A stretch of DNA of 56,234 nt, taken from the NCBI GenBank assembly GCA_045536305.1, contig JAZSNH010000075.1, forward strand, positions 1 to 56,234. Reading direction: 5' to 3'. A model generated the notes under the pieces. That model searched no databases, was not told the origin of the DNA, and saw only the letters and a list, made by a program, of their open reading frames with translations. Below, piece after piece: positions 40,882 through 49,948 of the stretch (positions are counted from its first letter, which is position 1; the number at the start of each line of letters is the position of its first letter). This DNA comes from JAISGQ01 sp045536305. GTDB lineage: Bacteria > Bacillota > Clostridia > Oscillospirales > Acutalibacteraceae. The position numbers and the translations under genes were made by a program.

Positions 40882-41238
40882 TTATTTTTCCGCATCTATC
40901 CACTTCTGCCACACATCGGGACAGAAGCCCACAGTCGCCTGTCTGCCGTTTCGTACAATAGGAGCAGCAAGCAGAAGGGGATAATCAAGCAGCTTGGCTT
41001 CCTTGTCGTCATCGTAGGCAAGATGCTCAAAGAATGTTTCCTCGTAAAGCTTGCACTTGGTATCGACCATTTTGTTGAAGTCTCCGCCGAGAGCAGCCTT
41101 CACGCTTTTATATTCTCCTGCGCTCATGCCCTTTAGCTTAAGATCAATATATTGATATTTTATGCGTCGTTCCTTAAACCAGCGTTCCGCTTTTCCTGTG
41201 TCAAAGCTCTTTGGCTTTCCGAAGACCTGAATATTCAT
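40882..41238 (-). CDS. ArsC/Spx-family protein lacking the usual cysteine
   Basis: The product has 118 residues. The sequence (MNIQVFGKPKSFDTGKAERW, YQYIDLKLKGMS, LLAAPIVRNGRQATVGF) matches the ArsC-like thioredoxin-fold family. Family members usually have Cys where Ser11 is found here (KPKS), so arsenate reduction by the normal route is unlikely. The ATG overlaps the pyrI stop as ATGA, so it is co-translated with the pyrimidine operon. It may have a regulatory or structural role; this is open. Confidence 0.8.
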   Translation of the reverse strand: MNIQVFGKPKSFDTGKAERWFKERRIKYQYIDLKLKGMSAGEYKSVKAALGGDFNKMVDTKCKLYEETFFEHLAYDDDKEAKLLDYPLLLAAPIVRNGRQATVGFCPDVWQKWIDAEK

Positions 41239-41660
41239 CTTTGCTTCGCCTCAGCTTCACAGTATATGCAGCGGTAAATCTTGTTCTGACGGTCGGTAAG
41301 CTTAAAAATATGCGAAAGCTCCTGCTCGGTAGTGGTGATGCAACGAGGGTTTTTGCATTTTACCACATCAACTATCCGTTCAGGCAGTTCGATTTTCTCC
41401 TGCTTTCCCACGATCTCGCCGTTTCTTATCTCGTTGATGGTAATATCGGAATCAACATAGCCAAGAACATCCATATCAAGATCGATATCACCATCAATTT
41501 TGATGATATCCTTTTTGCCCATTTTTGCAGAAGGCACGTTCATAATCATTGCAACGGGGCAGGTGAGCTTTGATAGGCTCAGAAGCCTGTATATATCCAT
41601 GGCCTTGCCTGCCTGAATGTGGTCGATAACGTAGCCGTTTCTGATGCTGTCAACATTCAT
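41235..41660 (-). CDS. pyrI: Aspartate carbamoyltransferase regulatory subunit
   Basis: The product has 141 residues. The N-terminal nucleotide-binding part (GYVIDHIQAGKAMDIYRLL) and the zinc domain with CKNPRC and CIYC are diagnostic of PyrI. It binds CTP/ATP and modulates PyrB. It lies 69 bases after pyrB. The order pyrB-pyrI is typical for Clostridia. Confidence 0.95.
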   Translation of the reverse strand: MNVDSIRNGYVIDHIQAGKAMDIYRLLSLSKLTCPVAMIMNVPSAKMGKKDIIKIDGDIDLDMDVLGYVDSDITINEIRNGEIVGKQEKIELPERIVDVVKCKNPRCITTTEQELSHIFKLTDRQNKIYRCIYCEAEAKQR

Positions 41661-41729
41661 CGGATAACCTTTCCTTTCTCGGTAGACTGCGTTGGCCTGA
41701 GTCTTTCGGCAGCAAAGAATAATTCTTCT

Positions 41730-42647
41730 TTATTGCTCTATCTCCAAAAGCTTCATAATAAGAGCCATGCGAATGAATTTTCCGTACATAGCCTGTCTGA
41801 AATATGCAGCTCTGGGATCCTTGTCGATAGCAACGGAGATCTCATTGACTCTGGGCAGCGGATGCATAATGCAGAGATCTGTCTTTGCATTTGCAAGCTT
41901 CTCGGGGGTAAGAATATAACTGTCTTTAAGGCGCAGGTATTCAGCCTCGTTAAAGAAGCGCTCACGCTGAACGCGCGTCATGTAAAGAATATCAAGCTCG
42001 GGCAGAGCCTTTTCGAGAGAGCGTGTCTCGGTATACTCTATGCTATTGGCCTCAAGTATGTCATTGCGTACATAGGAGGGGACAGTAAGCTCCTCGGGGG
42101 AGATAAGGACAAACTTAATGCCGTTGTAACGGGAGAGCGCACCGATAAGCGAGTGAACAGTTCGTCCAAACTGCAGATCTCCGCAGATGCCGACGGTAAG
42201 GCCGTCAAAGCGTCCCTTTTCCTTTTTTATTGTAAGCAGGTCGGTCAATGTCTGAGTCGGGTGATTATGACCGCCGTCACCTGCATTGATAACAGGAATG
42301 CTGACATTGTTTGCCGCAACATAAGCCGAACCCTCCTTGGGGTGGCGCATTGCGATAATATCGGCATAAAGCTCAACTACCTTTACCGTATCGGCAACGC
42401 TTTCGCCCTTTGCGGCGGAGCTTGACTGAGCCTCGGAAAAGCCGAGAACACTGCCGCCGAGATCGAGCATAGCGGCCTCAAAGGAAAGGCGTGTACGGGT
42501 GCTGGGCTCAAAGAAAAGAGTTGCAAGTTTTTTGTGTTTGCACTTTTCGCGGTAGTTATCGGGATTGTCTATGATATCCTCGGCAACTGAAACCAATTCA
42601 TCGATCTCCTCAGTGGAAAGATCTAAAATATCAATCAGGCTTCTCAT
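41730..42647 (-). CDS. pyrB: Aspartate carbamoyltransferase catalytic subunit
   Basis: The product has 305 residues. FFEPSTRTRLSFEAA (carbamoyl-phosphate site), GHNHPTQTLTDLLTI and MHPLPRVNEIS are the family motifs. It makes carbamoyl-aspartate from carbamoyl phosphate and aspartate. The ATG overlaps the pyrE stop by 4 bases (ATGA). It is of normal length. Confidence 0.97.
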   Translation of the reverse strand: MRSLIDILDLSTEEIDELVSVAEDIIDNPDNYREKCKHKKLATLFFEPSTRTRLSFEAAMLDLGGSVLGFSEAQSSSAAKGESVADTVKVVELYADIIAMRHPKEGSAYVAANNVSIPVINAGDGGHNHPTQTLTDLLTIKKEKGRFDGLTVGICGDLQFGRTVHSLIGALSRYNGIKFVLISPEELTVPSYVRNDILEANSIEYTETRSLEKALPELDILYMTRVQRERFFNEAEYLRLKDSYILTPEKLANAKTDLCIMHPLPRVNEISVAIDKDPRAAYFRQAMYGKFIRMALIMKLLEIEQ

Positions 42648-43300
42648 TCTTTTGCACCGTTTACAGCAAGATAATTCTTGATGCGTTCTACATTCTCAGC
42701 GTTCTTTTCGTCCTCTTCAAGGTATTCAATGATATCATACACATCAACAACGGAGTATACGGGGAAGCCGAACTCCTCCTCGATCTCCTGCATGGCACCC
42801 TTTTCGCCCTGTCCCTTTTCCTTGCGGTCTACCATTACGAAGGTAGCGGCGACTTTAGCACCATTGAGAGTGGAGAGGTTCGCCATGCTTTCGCGGATAG
42901 CGGTTCCTGCGGTGATAACATCCTCAACTATAACGATCTCTTCGCCCTCGGTGGGAACATAGCCTACAAATATGCCGCCTTCGCCGTGATCCTTCGCTTC
43001 CTTGCGATTGAAGAAGAAGGGTACATCAAGACCGTTCTTTGCAAGAGCAACGGAAACTGAAACTGCGATGGGGATACCCTTATAGGCAGGACCGTAAAGG
43101 ACTGTGCGTTTGCTGCCGACCTTTTCAAAGTAAGCCTTTGCGTAAAACTCGCCAAGCTTTGCGATCTCTTCGCCGGTTTTTATCATGCCTGCGTTGATGA
43201 AATAAGGGATCTTGCGTCCGCTCTTGGCAGTAAAATCACCGAACTTAAGAACGCCGGCGCCTTCCAGAAACTCGATAAATTCTCTCTTATAGCCTTCCAT
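42644..43300 (-). CDS. pyrE: Orotate phosphoribosyltransferase
   Basis: The product has 218 residues. The PRPP-binding loop VIVEDVITAGTAIRES is clear, and FFFNRKEAKDHGEGG is the flexible catalytic loop. It converts orotate and PRPP to OMP. Length is normal. It is in the operon between pyrF and pyrB. Confidence 0.97.
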   Translation of the reverse strand: MEGYKREFIEFLEGAGVLKFGDFTAKSGRKIPYFINAGMIKTGEEIAKLGEFYAKAYFEKVGSKRTVLYGPAYKGIPIAVSVSVALAKNGLDVPFFFNRKEAKDHGEGGIFVGYVPTEGEEIVIVEDVITAGTAIRESMANLSTLNGAKVAATFVMVDRKEKGQGEKGAMQEIEEEFGFPVYSVVDVYDIIEYLEEDEKNAENVERIKNYLAVNGAKE

Positions 43301-43311
43301 GATAATCCTCC

Positions 43312-44010
43312 TTAACCGATAAACTCATTGCAGCATCTCTCGTAAGCTGCAACGGGATCCTCTGCGGCAGTGATAGGTCTGCCGACAACGATATAATCAG
43401 AGCCGATCTCCTTGGCCTGTGCAGGAGTCATAACTCTCGACTGATCGCCGATATCGCCGTCTGCAAAGCGAACGCCGGGGGTAACGGTCATAAATGCTTT
43501 GCCGCAGCGATCCTTGACCTTACCTGCCTCAAGGGGAGAGCATACAACACCGTCGAGACCTGCCTCCATAGCGTTCTGAGCATATTTTATTACGACCTCG
43601 TCAATAGGCTCGTTGATAAGGAGTTCGTCTCTCATTCGCTCCTCACTGGTGGAGGTCAGCTGTGTTACGGCAATGAGCAGGGGTCTTGTACCGTCGGGAC
43701 GGGTAAGTCCCTCAAGAGCAGCCTCCATCATAGCCTTTGTGCCTGATGCATGGAGATTTGTCATATCTACATCAAGGTTTGAAAGCACGGCCATGGATTT
43801 TTTTACAGTGTTCGGAATATCGTGAAGCTTTAAGTCAAGAAAGATCTTGTGTCCGAGAGCCTTGATATCCTTTACGATCTGGGGACCCTCAGCGTAGTAA
43901 AGCTCCATACCGATCTTGACAAAGGGCTTTTTCTCACCGAATTTGGCGAGAAAATCCATAACAGCAGCCTTGCTTGCAAAATCGCAAGCTATGATAACGT
44001 CTCTGCCCAT
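43312..44010 (-). CDS. pyrF: Orotidine 5'-phosphate decarboxylase
   Basis: The product has 232 residues of group-I type. The catalytic motif FLDLKLHDIPNTV holds the D-x-K-x-x-D tetrad. It decarboxylates OMP to UMP. The ATG shares one base with the pyrD stop (TAATG), so it is coupled. Confidence 0.97.
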   Translation of the reverse strand: MGRDVIIACDFASKAAVMDFLAKFGEKKPFVKIGMELYYAEGPQIVKDIKALGHKIFLDLKLHDIPNTVKKSMAVLSNLDVDMTNLHASGTKAMMEAALEGLTRPDGTRPLLIAVTQLTSTSEERMRDELLINEPIDEVVIKYAQNAMEAGLDGVVCSPLEAGKVKDRCGKAFMTVTPGVRFADGDIGDQSRVMTPAQAKEIGSDYIVVGRPITAAEDPVAAYERCCNEFIG

Positions 44011-44915
44011 TAGTGAGCACCTCCTATAATATCTGTAAGTTTATTGATACCGAACTTGTCCATTACCTCAGGGAGGTTATTGATGATGTCACGGCAGACG
44101 AACGGATCGACAAGGTTTGCTGCACCCACCTGAACGGCAGAGGCTCCTGCCAGCATCATTTCAATAACATCCTCGGCAGATGATACGCCACCCATGCCGA
44201 TTATGGGGATATTTACAGCTTCATAAACCTGATAGACCATCCTGACCGCCACAGGGAAAATTGCAGGACCGGAAAAACCGCCCATCTTGTTTTTGATAAC
44301 AGGCTTCTTAGTTTTAAGGTCTATTTTCATGCCGAGCATTGTGTTTATCATGCTTAGACCGTCGGCACCTGCATCCTCGCAGGCCTTGGCTATTTCAACA
44401 ATATTTGTTACATTGGGGGTAAGCTTTATATATATGGGTTTAGATGTGACAGCCTTGACCGCCTTGGTGACAGTCTCAACGTTTTTGGGGTCTGTGCCGA
44501 AGCTCATACCGCCGTTGTGTACGTTGGGGCAGCTTACATTCACTTCGATTATGTCAGCATGTTCGTTTATCTTCTCGCAGCAGTGGACATATTCCTCGAC
44601 AGCAAAGCCGCTGATATTTGCGATAAGGGGCTTATTGAAAACCGCTTTAAGCTTAGGAAGCTCTTCGGCGATAACCTTATCTATGCCGGGATTCTGAAGG
44701 CCGACAGAGTTTATCATGCCCGAGGTGCACTCTGCGATTCTGGGGGTGGGGTTGCCGAAACGAGGCTCCATTGTAGTTCCCTTGAAGGAAAGAGAACCGA
44801 GTATATTGATATCATAAAGCTCTGCAAATTCGTATCCGAAGCCGAAGGTACCGCTGGCGGGGATTATGGGGTTATCAAGCTCTACGCCGGAAAGGTTTAC
44901 ACTCAGTCTGCCCAT
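44010..44915 (-). CDS. pyrD: Dihydroorotate dehydrogenase, class 1B
   Basis: The product has 301 residues. NVSCPNVHNGGMSFG contains the active-site Cys of class 1 enzymes, and FMN-binding segments (IIGMGGVSSAEDVIEMMLAG) follow. The adjacent pyrK supports class 1B, NAD-dependent. It overlaps pyrK by 13 bases. Confidence 0.96.
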   Translation of the reverse strand: MGRLSVNLSGVELDNPIIPASGTFGFGYEFAELYDINILGSLSFKGTTMEPRFGNPTPRIAECTSGMINSVGLQNPGIDKVIAEELPKLKAVFNKPLIANISGFAVEEYVHCCEKINEHADIIEVNVSCPNVHNGGMSFGTDPKNVETVTKAVKAVTSKPIYIKLTPNVTNIVEIAKACEDAGADGLSMINTMLGMKIDLKTKKPVIKNKMGGFSGPAIFPVAVRMVYQVYEAVNIPIIGMGGVSSAEDVIEMMLAGASAVQVGAANLVDPFVCRDIINNLPEVMDKFGINKLTDIIGGAH

Positions 44916-45646
44916 ATAATCTCCTCCTTTTCAAGCACAGGACCGTCCTTGCAGATTCTCTTGTTGCCGTAAAGTGTCTTGCAGGAGCAGCCCATACATG
45001 CTCCGAAGCCGCAGCCCATGCGCTCCTCAAAGCTCATCTGACCGCCGGTTTTCGTTGCGGCATATACCGAGCGCATCATCGGCTCGTTGCCGCAGCAGTA
45101 GAAGTAGCTGTAATCGCCGACCTTTTCGAGAGCGGCGGTCACAAAGCCCTTAATGCCCTCACTGCCGTCAACGGTGGTTATGTATGTGGTGATTCCGAGC
45201 GCCTCAAATTCGTCTTTGAGTATCATGTCGGCGGCAGAATTAAAACCAAGCACGGCAGTGACCCTTTTGCCCTCCGAAACAAGTTTTTTGCCAAGAGCAT
45301 AGAGAGGAGGACAGCCGACGCCGCCTCCGATAAGCAGAGGTGTATCGCCGCTTTTTGAGGTATCATAGCCGTTGCCGAGGCCGGTCAGCACATCAAGCAC
45401 CGCACCCTCTGAGAGAGTAGACATATATTCTGTGCCTCGTCCAAGAACCTTATAAATTATCGTGATGCTTTCATTATCCCAGTCGCAGACGGAGATAGGT
45501 CTGCGAAGATAAAAGCCGTCAAGCTTTATATTTATAAACTGACCTGTTGCGGTCACTGCTGAGGTGTCGCCGAGCAGCACCATTCTGTATTGTGCTGCTG
45601 CGACCCTTTCGTTGGATTTTATTGTGTAAAGACCTTGCTTAGTCAT
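44903..45646 (-). CDS. pyrK: Dihydroorotate dehydrogenase electron transfer subunit
   Basis: The product has 247 residues. The FAD site (FYLRRPISVCDWD), the nucleotide-binding LLIGGGVGCPPLYALGKKL, and the C-terminal 2Fe-2S motif CGFGACMGCSC ... C are all present. It passes electrons from PyrD to NAD. AAGGAGCTTGTGCT precedes the ATG. Confidence 0.96.
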   Translation of the reverse strand: MTKQGLYTIKSNERVAAAQYRMVLLGDTSAVTATGQFINIKLDGFYLRRPISVCDWDNESITIIYKVLGRGTEYMSTLSEGAVLDVLTGLGNGYDTSKSGDTPLLIGGGVGCPPLYALGKKLVSEGKRVTAVLGFNSAADMILKDEFEALGITTYITTVDGSEGIKGFVTAALEKVGDYSYFYCCGNEPMMRSVYAATKTGGQMSFEERMGCGFGACMGCSCKTLYGNKRICKDGPVLEKEEIIWAD

Positions 45647-45658
45647 AGCACAAGCTCC

Positions 45659-48600
45659 TTAAGAATCAATTGTGGATATACAGAGTGTGGTTTCCTCAAG
45701 AACGTCCAGCAAAACACGGACGGTGTCTAACGATGTGAACATGGTGATGTTGTTTTCAACGGCACAGCGGCGGATCTCATGACCGTCCGATTCGCCGTTG
45801 GGCAGACTTATATCACGTGTATTAATAATATAGGTGACATAGCCCTTGCGGATAGAATCAAGTATCTCTTCGCTGCCGTCACTGATCTTTGTGCGGCTGC
45901 GTGTGCGGATACCGTGACTCTTTAAGAAGTTTGCGGTGCCGTGAGTAGCCTCGATGTTAAAGCCGAGGTTATAGAAGCGGCGGATAAGGGGCAGAGCCTC
46001 TTCCTTGTCCTTGTCTGCAATGGTTGCAAACAGTGTGCCGTAGCTCTTTACATACATACCGCTCGATTGAAGTGCCTTCCACAGTGCGCGGGTAAGCTTG
46101 TTGTCATAGCCGATAGCCTCACCGGTGGATTTCATTTCGGGAGAAAGATATGCGTCCATACCGCGAAGCTTGGAGAAGGAAAATGCAGGAGCTTTTACAT
46201 ACCAGCGTTCCTTTTCTGCGGGATACATCTCGGTAATGCCCTGCTCGCGAAGAGAATGACCGAGTATGACAAGGGTCGCAATATCGGCAAGAGACCAGCC
46301 TGTTGCCTTGCTGATAAAGGGGACTGTACGGGAGGAACGGGGGTTGACCTCGATAACGTAGACATCGTCCTTTTCGTCTACGATGAACTGAATATTGAAC
46401 AGGCCGACAATACCGATGCCCAAGCCCAGTCTGCGTGTGTAGTCGAGAATGATATCCTTTGCCTTCTGACTTACGGAGAAGGTGGGATAAACGCTGATGG
46501 AGTCACCTGAATGTATACCTGTTCTTTCAACATGCTCCATAATGCCGGGGCAGAACACATCGGTGCCGTCGCAGACTGCATCGACCTCAAGCTCCTTGCC
46601 CTGAATATACTTGTCAACGAGAACCGGCTGATCCTCATCGATCTGAACCGCTTCCTTGAGATAGCGTCTGAGCGCATCCTCATTGCTGACTATTCTCATA
46701 GCTCTGCCGCCGAGAACGTAGCTCGGACGAACCAGAACGGGATAACCGATCTCTGCGGCGGCTTTTACGCCGTCCTCGATGTTTGTGACTGCCTGACCCT
46801 TCGGCTGAGGGATCTCAAGCTGCTCCATGATCTTTTCGAAGCTGTCGCGGTTTTCTGCGCGCTCGATAGCGGCGTTGTCAGTACCGATAAGCTTGACGCC
46901 TCTCTTTTCGAGCGGTGCGGCAAGGTTGATAGCGGTCTGACCGCCGAGAGATGCTATAACGCCGTAGGGCTTTTCAAGCTCTACTATATTCATGACATCC
47001 TCAACGGTGAGCGGCTCGAAATAGAGCTTGTCAGAGCAGGTGTAGTCGGTTGAAACGGTTTCGGGGTTGTTGTTTATGATGATAGCCTCATAGCCGGCTT
47101 TCTTGATGGTTGATACAGCGTGAACTGTAGAATAGTCAAACTCTACACCCTGACCGATTCTGATAGGACCGGCGCCGAGAACTATGACCTTTTTGCGGTC
47201 AGATACAGGTGATTCGTTCTCGTCCTCATAGGTGGAATACAGGTAGGGGACATAGCTTGCATGCTCGCCTGCACAGGAGTCGATCATCTTGTAAACAGGG
47301 AACATATTGTTTTCCTTGCGGAAGGCATAGACCTCGTCCTCGGTGCATGCCCAGAGCTTGGCGATAAACTTGTCGGAAAAGCCCATTCTCTTTGCCTTGT
47401 AGAGAACATCCCTGTCAAACCTTGCGTTCTCAACGACCTTTTCAAATACGACGATATTCTTCAGCTTGTCAAGGAAAAGCATATCTATCTGAGTCGCATT
47501 GCAGATAAGGCCTAGATCCACTCCGTCACGCATAAGCTTTGCTATAGCGTAGATACGGTCGTCGGTGGGTGTGCTGATATAGTGGATAAGCTCATCATCG
47601 CTCATGTGATCGAATTTCTCCATGTAGATATGGCAAACTCCGATCTCAAGAGAACGCACTGCCTTGAGGAAGCTCTCCTCAAGAGTTCTTGCGATGCTCA
47701 TGACTTCGCCGGTAGCCTTCATCTGAGTGCTGAGGGTGTTGTTTGCATCGGCAAACTTGTCGAAGGGGAAACGTGCGACCTTTGCGACAACATAGTCAAG
47801 AGCAGGCTCTGCTGCAGCGGTAGCGGTAGAGAGCTGTATCTCGTCGAGGTGCATGCCGACTGCGACCTTTGCGGTAACTCTTGCAATGGGGAAGCCGCTT
47901 GCCTTGGAGGCAAGCGCGGAGGAACGGGAAACTCTGGGGTTTACCTCTATGACATAATATTTAAAGCTGTTGGGGTCGAGAGCAAACTGGACGTTGCAGC
48001 CGCCCTCGATCTTGAGAGCGCGGATTATACGCAGTGCGCTGTCGCGCAGGAGCTGACATTCCTTATTGGTAAGGGTCTGGCAGGGAGCGACAACGATCGA
48101 GTCGCCTGTGTGAACGCCGACAGGGTCAAAGTTTTCCATGTTGCAGACCGTGATAGCGGTGTCTGCCTTGTCGCGCATTACTTCGTATTCGATCTCCTTG
48201 TAGCCCTTGATGCTTTTTTCGACAAGAACCTGATGAACGGGGGAAAGCTTAAGAGCATTCTTCATTATCTCGCAGAGCTCTTCCTCGTTGTCAGCAAAGC
48301 CGCCGCCTGTGCCGCCGAGGGTAAATGCCGGACGGAGAACAACAGGATAGCCGATCTCCTCAGCTGCTGCAATGGCTTCCTTGATGGAATGGGTGATAAC
48401 AGACGGGAGAACAGGCTCGCCGAGCTCTTCGCAAAGCTGCTTGAAAAGCTCTCTGTCCTCGGCGCGTTCAATGCTTTCGCAGGAGGTGCCGAGAAGCTCT
48501 ACCTGACATTCTGCAAGAATACCCTTGCGGGCAAGCTGCATTGCAAGGTTTAAGCCTGTCTGTCCGCCGATACCGGGAATGATGGCATCGGGACGCTCAT

Positions 48601-48838
48601 AGCGGAGAACCTTTGCCATAAATTCAAGGTTCAGAGGCTCCATATATACCTTGTCTGCTATGGTAGTGTCGGTCATTATCGTTGCGGGGTTTGAGTTGCA
48701 GAGTATGACCTCGTAGCCCTCTTCCTTGAGAGCAAGGCAGGCCTGAGTGCCTGCATAGTCAAATTCGGCTGCCTGTCCGATAACAATAGGGCCTGAGCCG
48801 ATGACCAGAATCTTGTGTATATCAGTGCGCTTAGGCAT
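45659..48838 (-). CDS. carB: Carbamoyl-phosphate synthase large subunit
   Basis: The product has 1059 residues, the normal length. Two ATP-grasp halves, starting ILVIGSGPIVIGQAAEFDYA and VIVLGAGPIRIGQGVEFDYS, and a C-terminal MGS-like regulatory domain are complete. It makes carbamoyl phosphate from bicarbonate, ATP and ammonia. The partner CarA is degenerate here (see that entry), so free ammonia may be the main nitrogen source. It lies 24 bases after carA. Confidence 0.97.
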   Translation of the reverse strand: MPKRTDIHKILVIGSGPIVIGQAAEFDYAGTQACLALKEEGYEVILCNSNPATIMTDTTIADKVYMEPLNLEFMAKVLRYERPDAIIPGIGGQTGLNLAMQLARKGILAECQVELLGTSCESIERAEDRELFKQLCEELGEPVLPSVITHSIKEAIAAAEEIGYPVVLRPAFTLGGTGGGFADNEEELCEIMKNALKLSPVHQVLVEKSIKGYKEIEYEVMRDKADTAITVCNMENFDPVGVHTGDSIVVAPCQTLTNKECQLLRDSALRIIRALKIEGGCNVQFALDPNSFKYYVIEVNPRVSRSSALASKASGFPIARVTAKVAVGMHLDEIQLSTATAAAEPALDYVVAKVARFPFDKFADANNTLSTQMKATGEVMSIARTLEESFLKAVRSLEIGVCHIYMEKFDHMSDDELIHYISTPTDDRIYAIAKLMRDGVDLGLICNATQIDMLFLDKLKNIVVFEKVVENARFDRDVLYKAKRMGFSDKFIAKLWACTEDEVYAFRKENNMFPVYKMIDSCAGEHASYVPYLYSTYEDENESPVSDRKKVIVLGAGPIRIGQGVEFDYSTVHAVSTIKKAGYEAIIINNNPETVSTDYTCSDKLYFEPLTVEDVMNIVELEKPYGVIASLGGQTAINLAAPLEKRGVKLIGTDNAAIERAENRDSFEKIMEQLEIPQPKGQAVTNIEDGVKAAAEIGYPVLVRPSYVLGGRAMRIVSNEDALRRYLKEAVQIDEDQPVLVDKYIQGKELEVDAVCDGTDVFCPGIMEHVERTGIHSGDSISVYPTFSVSQKAKDIILDYTRRLGLGIGIVGLFNIQFIVDEKDDVYVIEVNPRSSRTVPFISKATGWSLADIATLVILGHSLREQGITEMYPAEKERWYVKAPAFSFSKLRGMDAYLSPEMKSTGEAIGYDNKLTRALWKALQSSGMYVKSYGTLFATIADKDKEEALPLIRRFYNLGFNIEATHGTANFLKSHGIRTRSRTKISDGSEEILDSIRKGYVTYIINTRDISLPNGESDGHEIRRCAVENNITMFTSLDTVRVLLDVLEETTLCISTIDS

Positions 48839-48862
48839 TAAGATCGCATCCTTTCGTTTGTT

Positions 48863-49948
48863 TTAGTTCTTTCTGATGATAGAAACGAAATCGTCAAACA
48901 TAAACTCACAATCGTGAGGGCCGGGAGCGCTTTCGGGATTGCACTGCACGGAGAAAATCTTATCCTCTTCGCATTTTACGCCCTCAACAATGTCCTCGTG
49001 GACAGCGGTATATGTGATATCAAGTTTAGTGTTCTTAAGGCTTTCTGCACTTACTGCATGAGTGTGATTATGGCATGCGGAGTAGACCTTGCCTGTTTCG
49101 AGGTTCTTTATGGGGTGACTTCCGCAGCGTCCGCACTTGAGACGATAGGTCTCAGCGCCGTAGGAGCGGCATATAAGCTCATGACCGAGACCGATGCCCA
49201 TCATGGGCAGCTTGCCCTGAAGCTTTTTAATAGTTTCAACCACTTCGGGAAGCTCTTCCGGACAGCCCGGACCGTTTGATATTACAACGCCGTCGGGTCG
49301 AGCGGCGAGGATATCCTCAGCGGTGGAATTCCAGGGCATGATAATAACATTGCATGCGCGTGCATTCAGGCAGCGTATGATGTTGAGCTTTATGCCAAGA
49401 TCTATGGCGACAACATTGTGTACGTGGTTGGAGGTGCGTGAATACCAGCGCTTGCGGCAGCTTACGAAGGGAACGGGAGTTTCGGGTATAGGAGCTGCGG
49501 CAATAGCGGCAAGCGCTTCCTCGGTGGGAGTTTCCGCGTTGGTTATGAGAGCACGGCAGGAGCCGCCGTCGCGAATGCGTCTTGTAAGCTTTCTTGTGTC
49601 TATGCCGGTAAGTCCCGGAACTTCGCTTTCCTCAAGTATCTCGGAAAGAGTCTTTGTGTATCTGAAGTTGCTGGGATAGTCGTTGTATTCTCTTGTAACA
49701 AGAGCGGCGATATCGGGGATCCTTGTTTCAAAGTCATCGTCAGCCATACCGTAGTTGCCGATGAGGGGATAGGTCATAACGACCATTTTCTGTGCGTATG
49801 CAGGGTCGGAGATAACCTCCTGATAACCGGCCATAGCGGTGTTGAACACAAGCTCGCATACTCTGTCAACCGAATTGTCGCCGAAGCCCTCGCCGTAATA
49901 CTCTGTGCCGTCTTCCAGCACGATCTTTCTCTTTACTCTGCTTTCCAT
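48863..49948 (-). CDS. carA: Carbamoyl-phosphate synthase small subunit, glutaminase residues lost
   Basis: The product has 361 residues from ATG 49948 (AAAGGAAG upstream). The overall CarA layout is intact, but key residues differ from the E. coli enzyme: Ser47 is Ala50, nucleophile Cys269 is Gly253 (MMGIGLGHEL), Gln273 is Glu257, Gly313 is Thr296, Phe314 is His297, and catalytic His353 is Asn337 (CNPESAPGPHD), while Glu339 remains. Glutamine hydrolysis should not work by the normal mechanism. CarA may serve as a structural partner with CarB using ammonia. It overlaps pyrC by 16 bases. Confidence 0.93.
   Translation of the reverse strand: MESRVKRKIVLEDGTEYYGEGFGDNSVDRVCELVFNTAMAGYQEVISDPAYAQKMVVMTYPLIGNYGMADDDFETRIPDIAALVTREYNDYPSNFRYTKTLSEILEESEVPGLTGIDTRKLTRRIRDGGSCRALITNAETPTEEALAAIAAAPIPETPVPFVSCRKRWYSRTSNHVHNVVAIDLGIKLNIIRCLNARACNVIIMPWNSTAEDILAARPDGVVISNGPGCPEELPEVVETIKKLQGKLPMMGIGLGHELICRSYGAETYRLKCGRCGSHPIKNLETGKVYSACHNHTHAVSAESLKNTKLDITYTAVHEDIVEGVKCEEDKIFSVQCNPESAPGPHDCEFMFDDFVSIIRKN

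Noticed and set aside
47582..48553. Plus-strand open frame of 323 codons opposite carB
   Set aside because: It mirrors the codon bias of carB; no ribosome binding site or family pattern.
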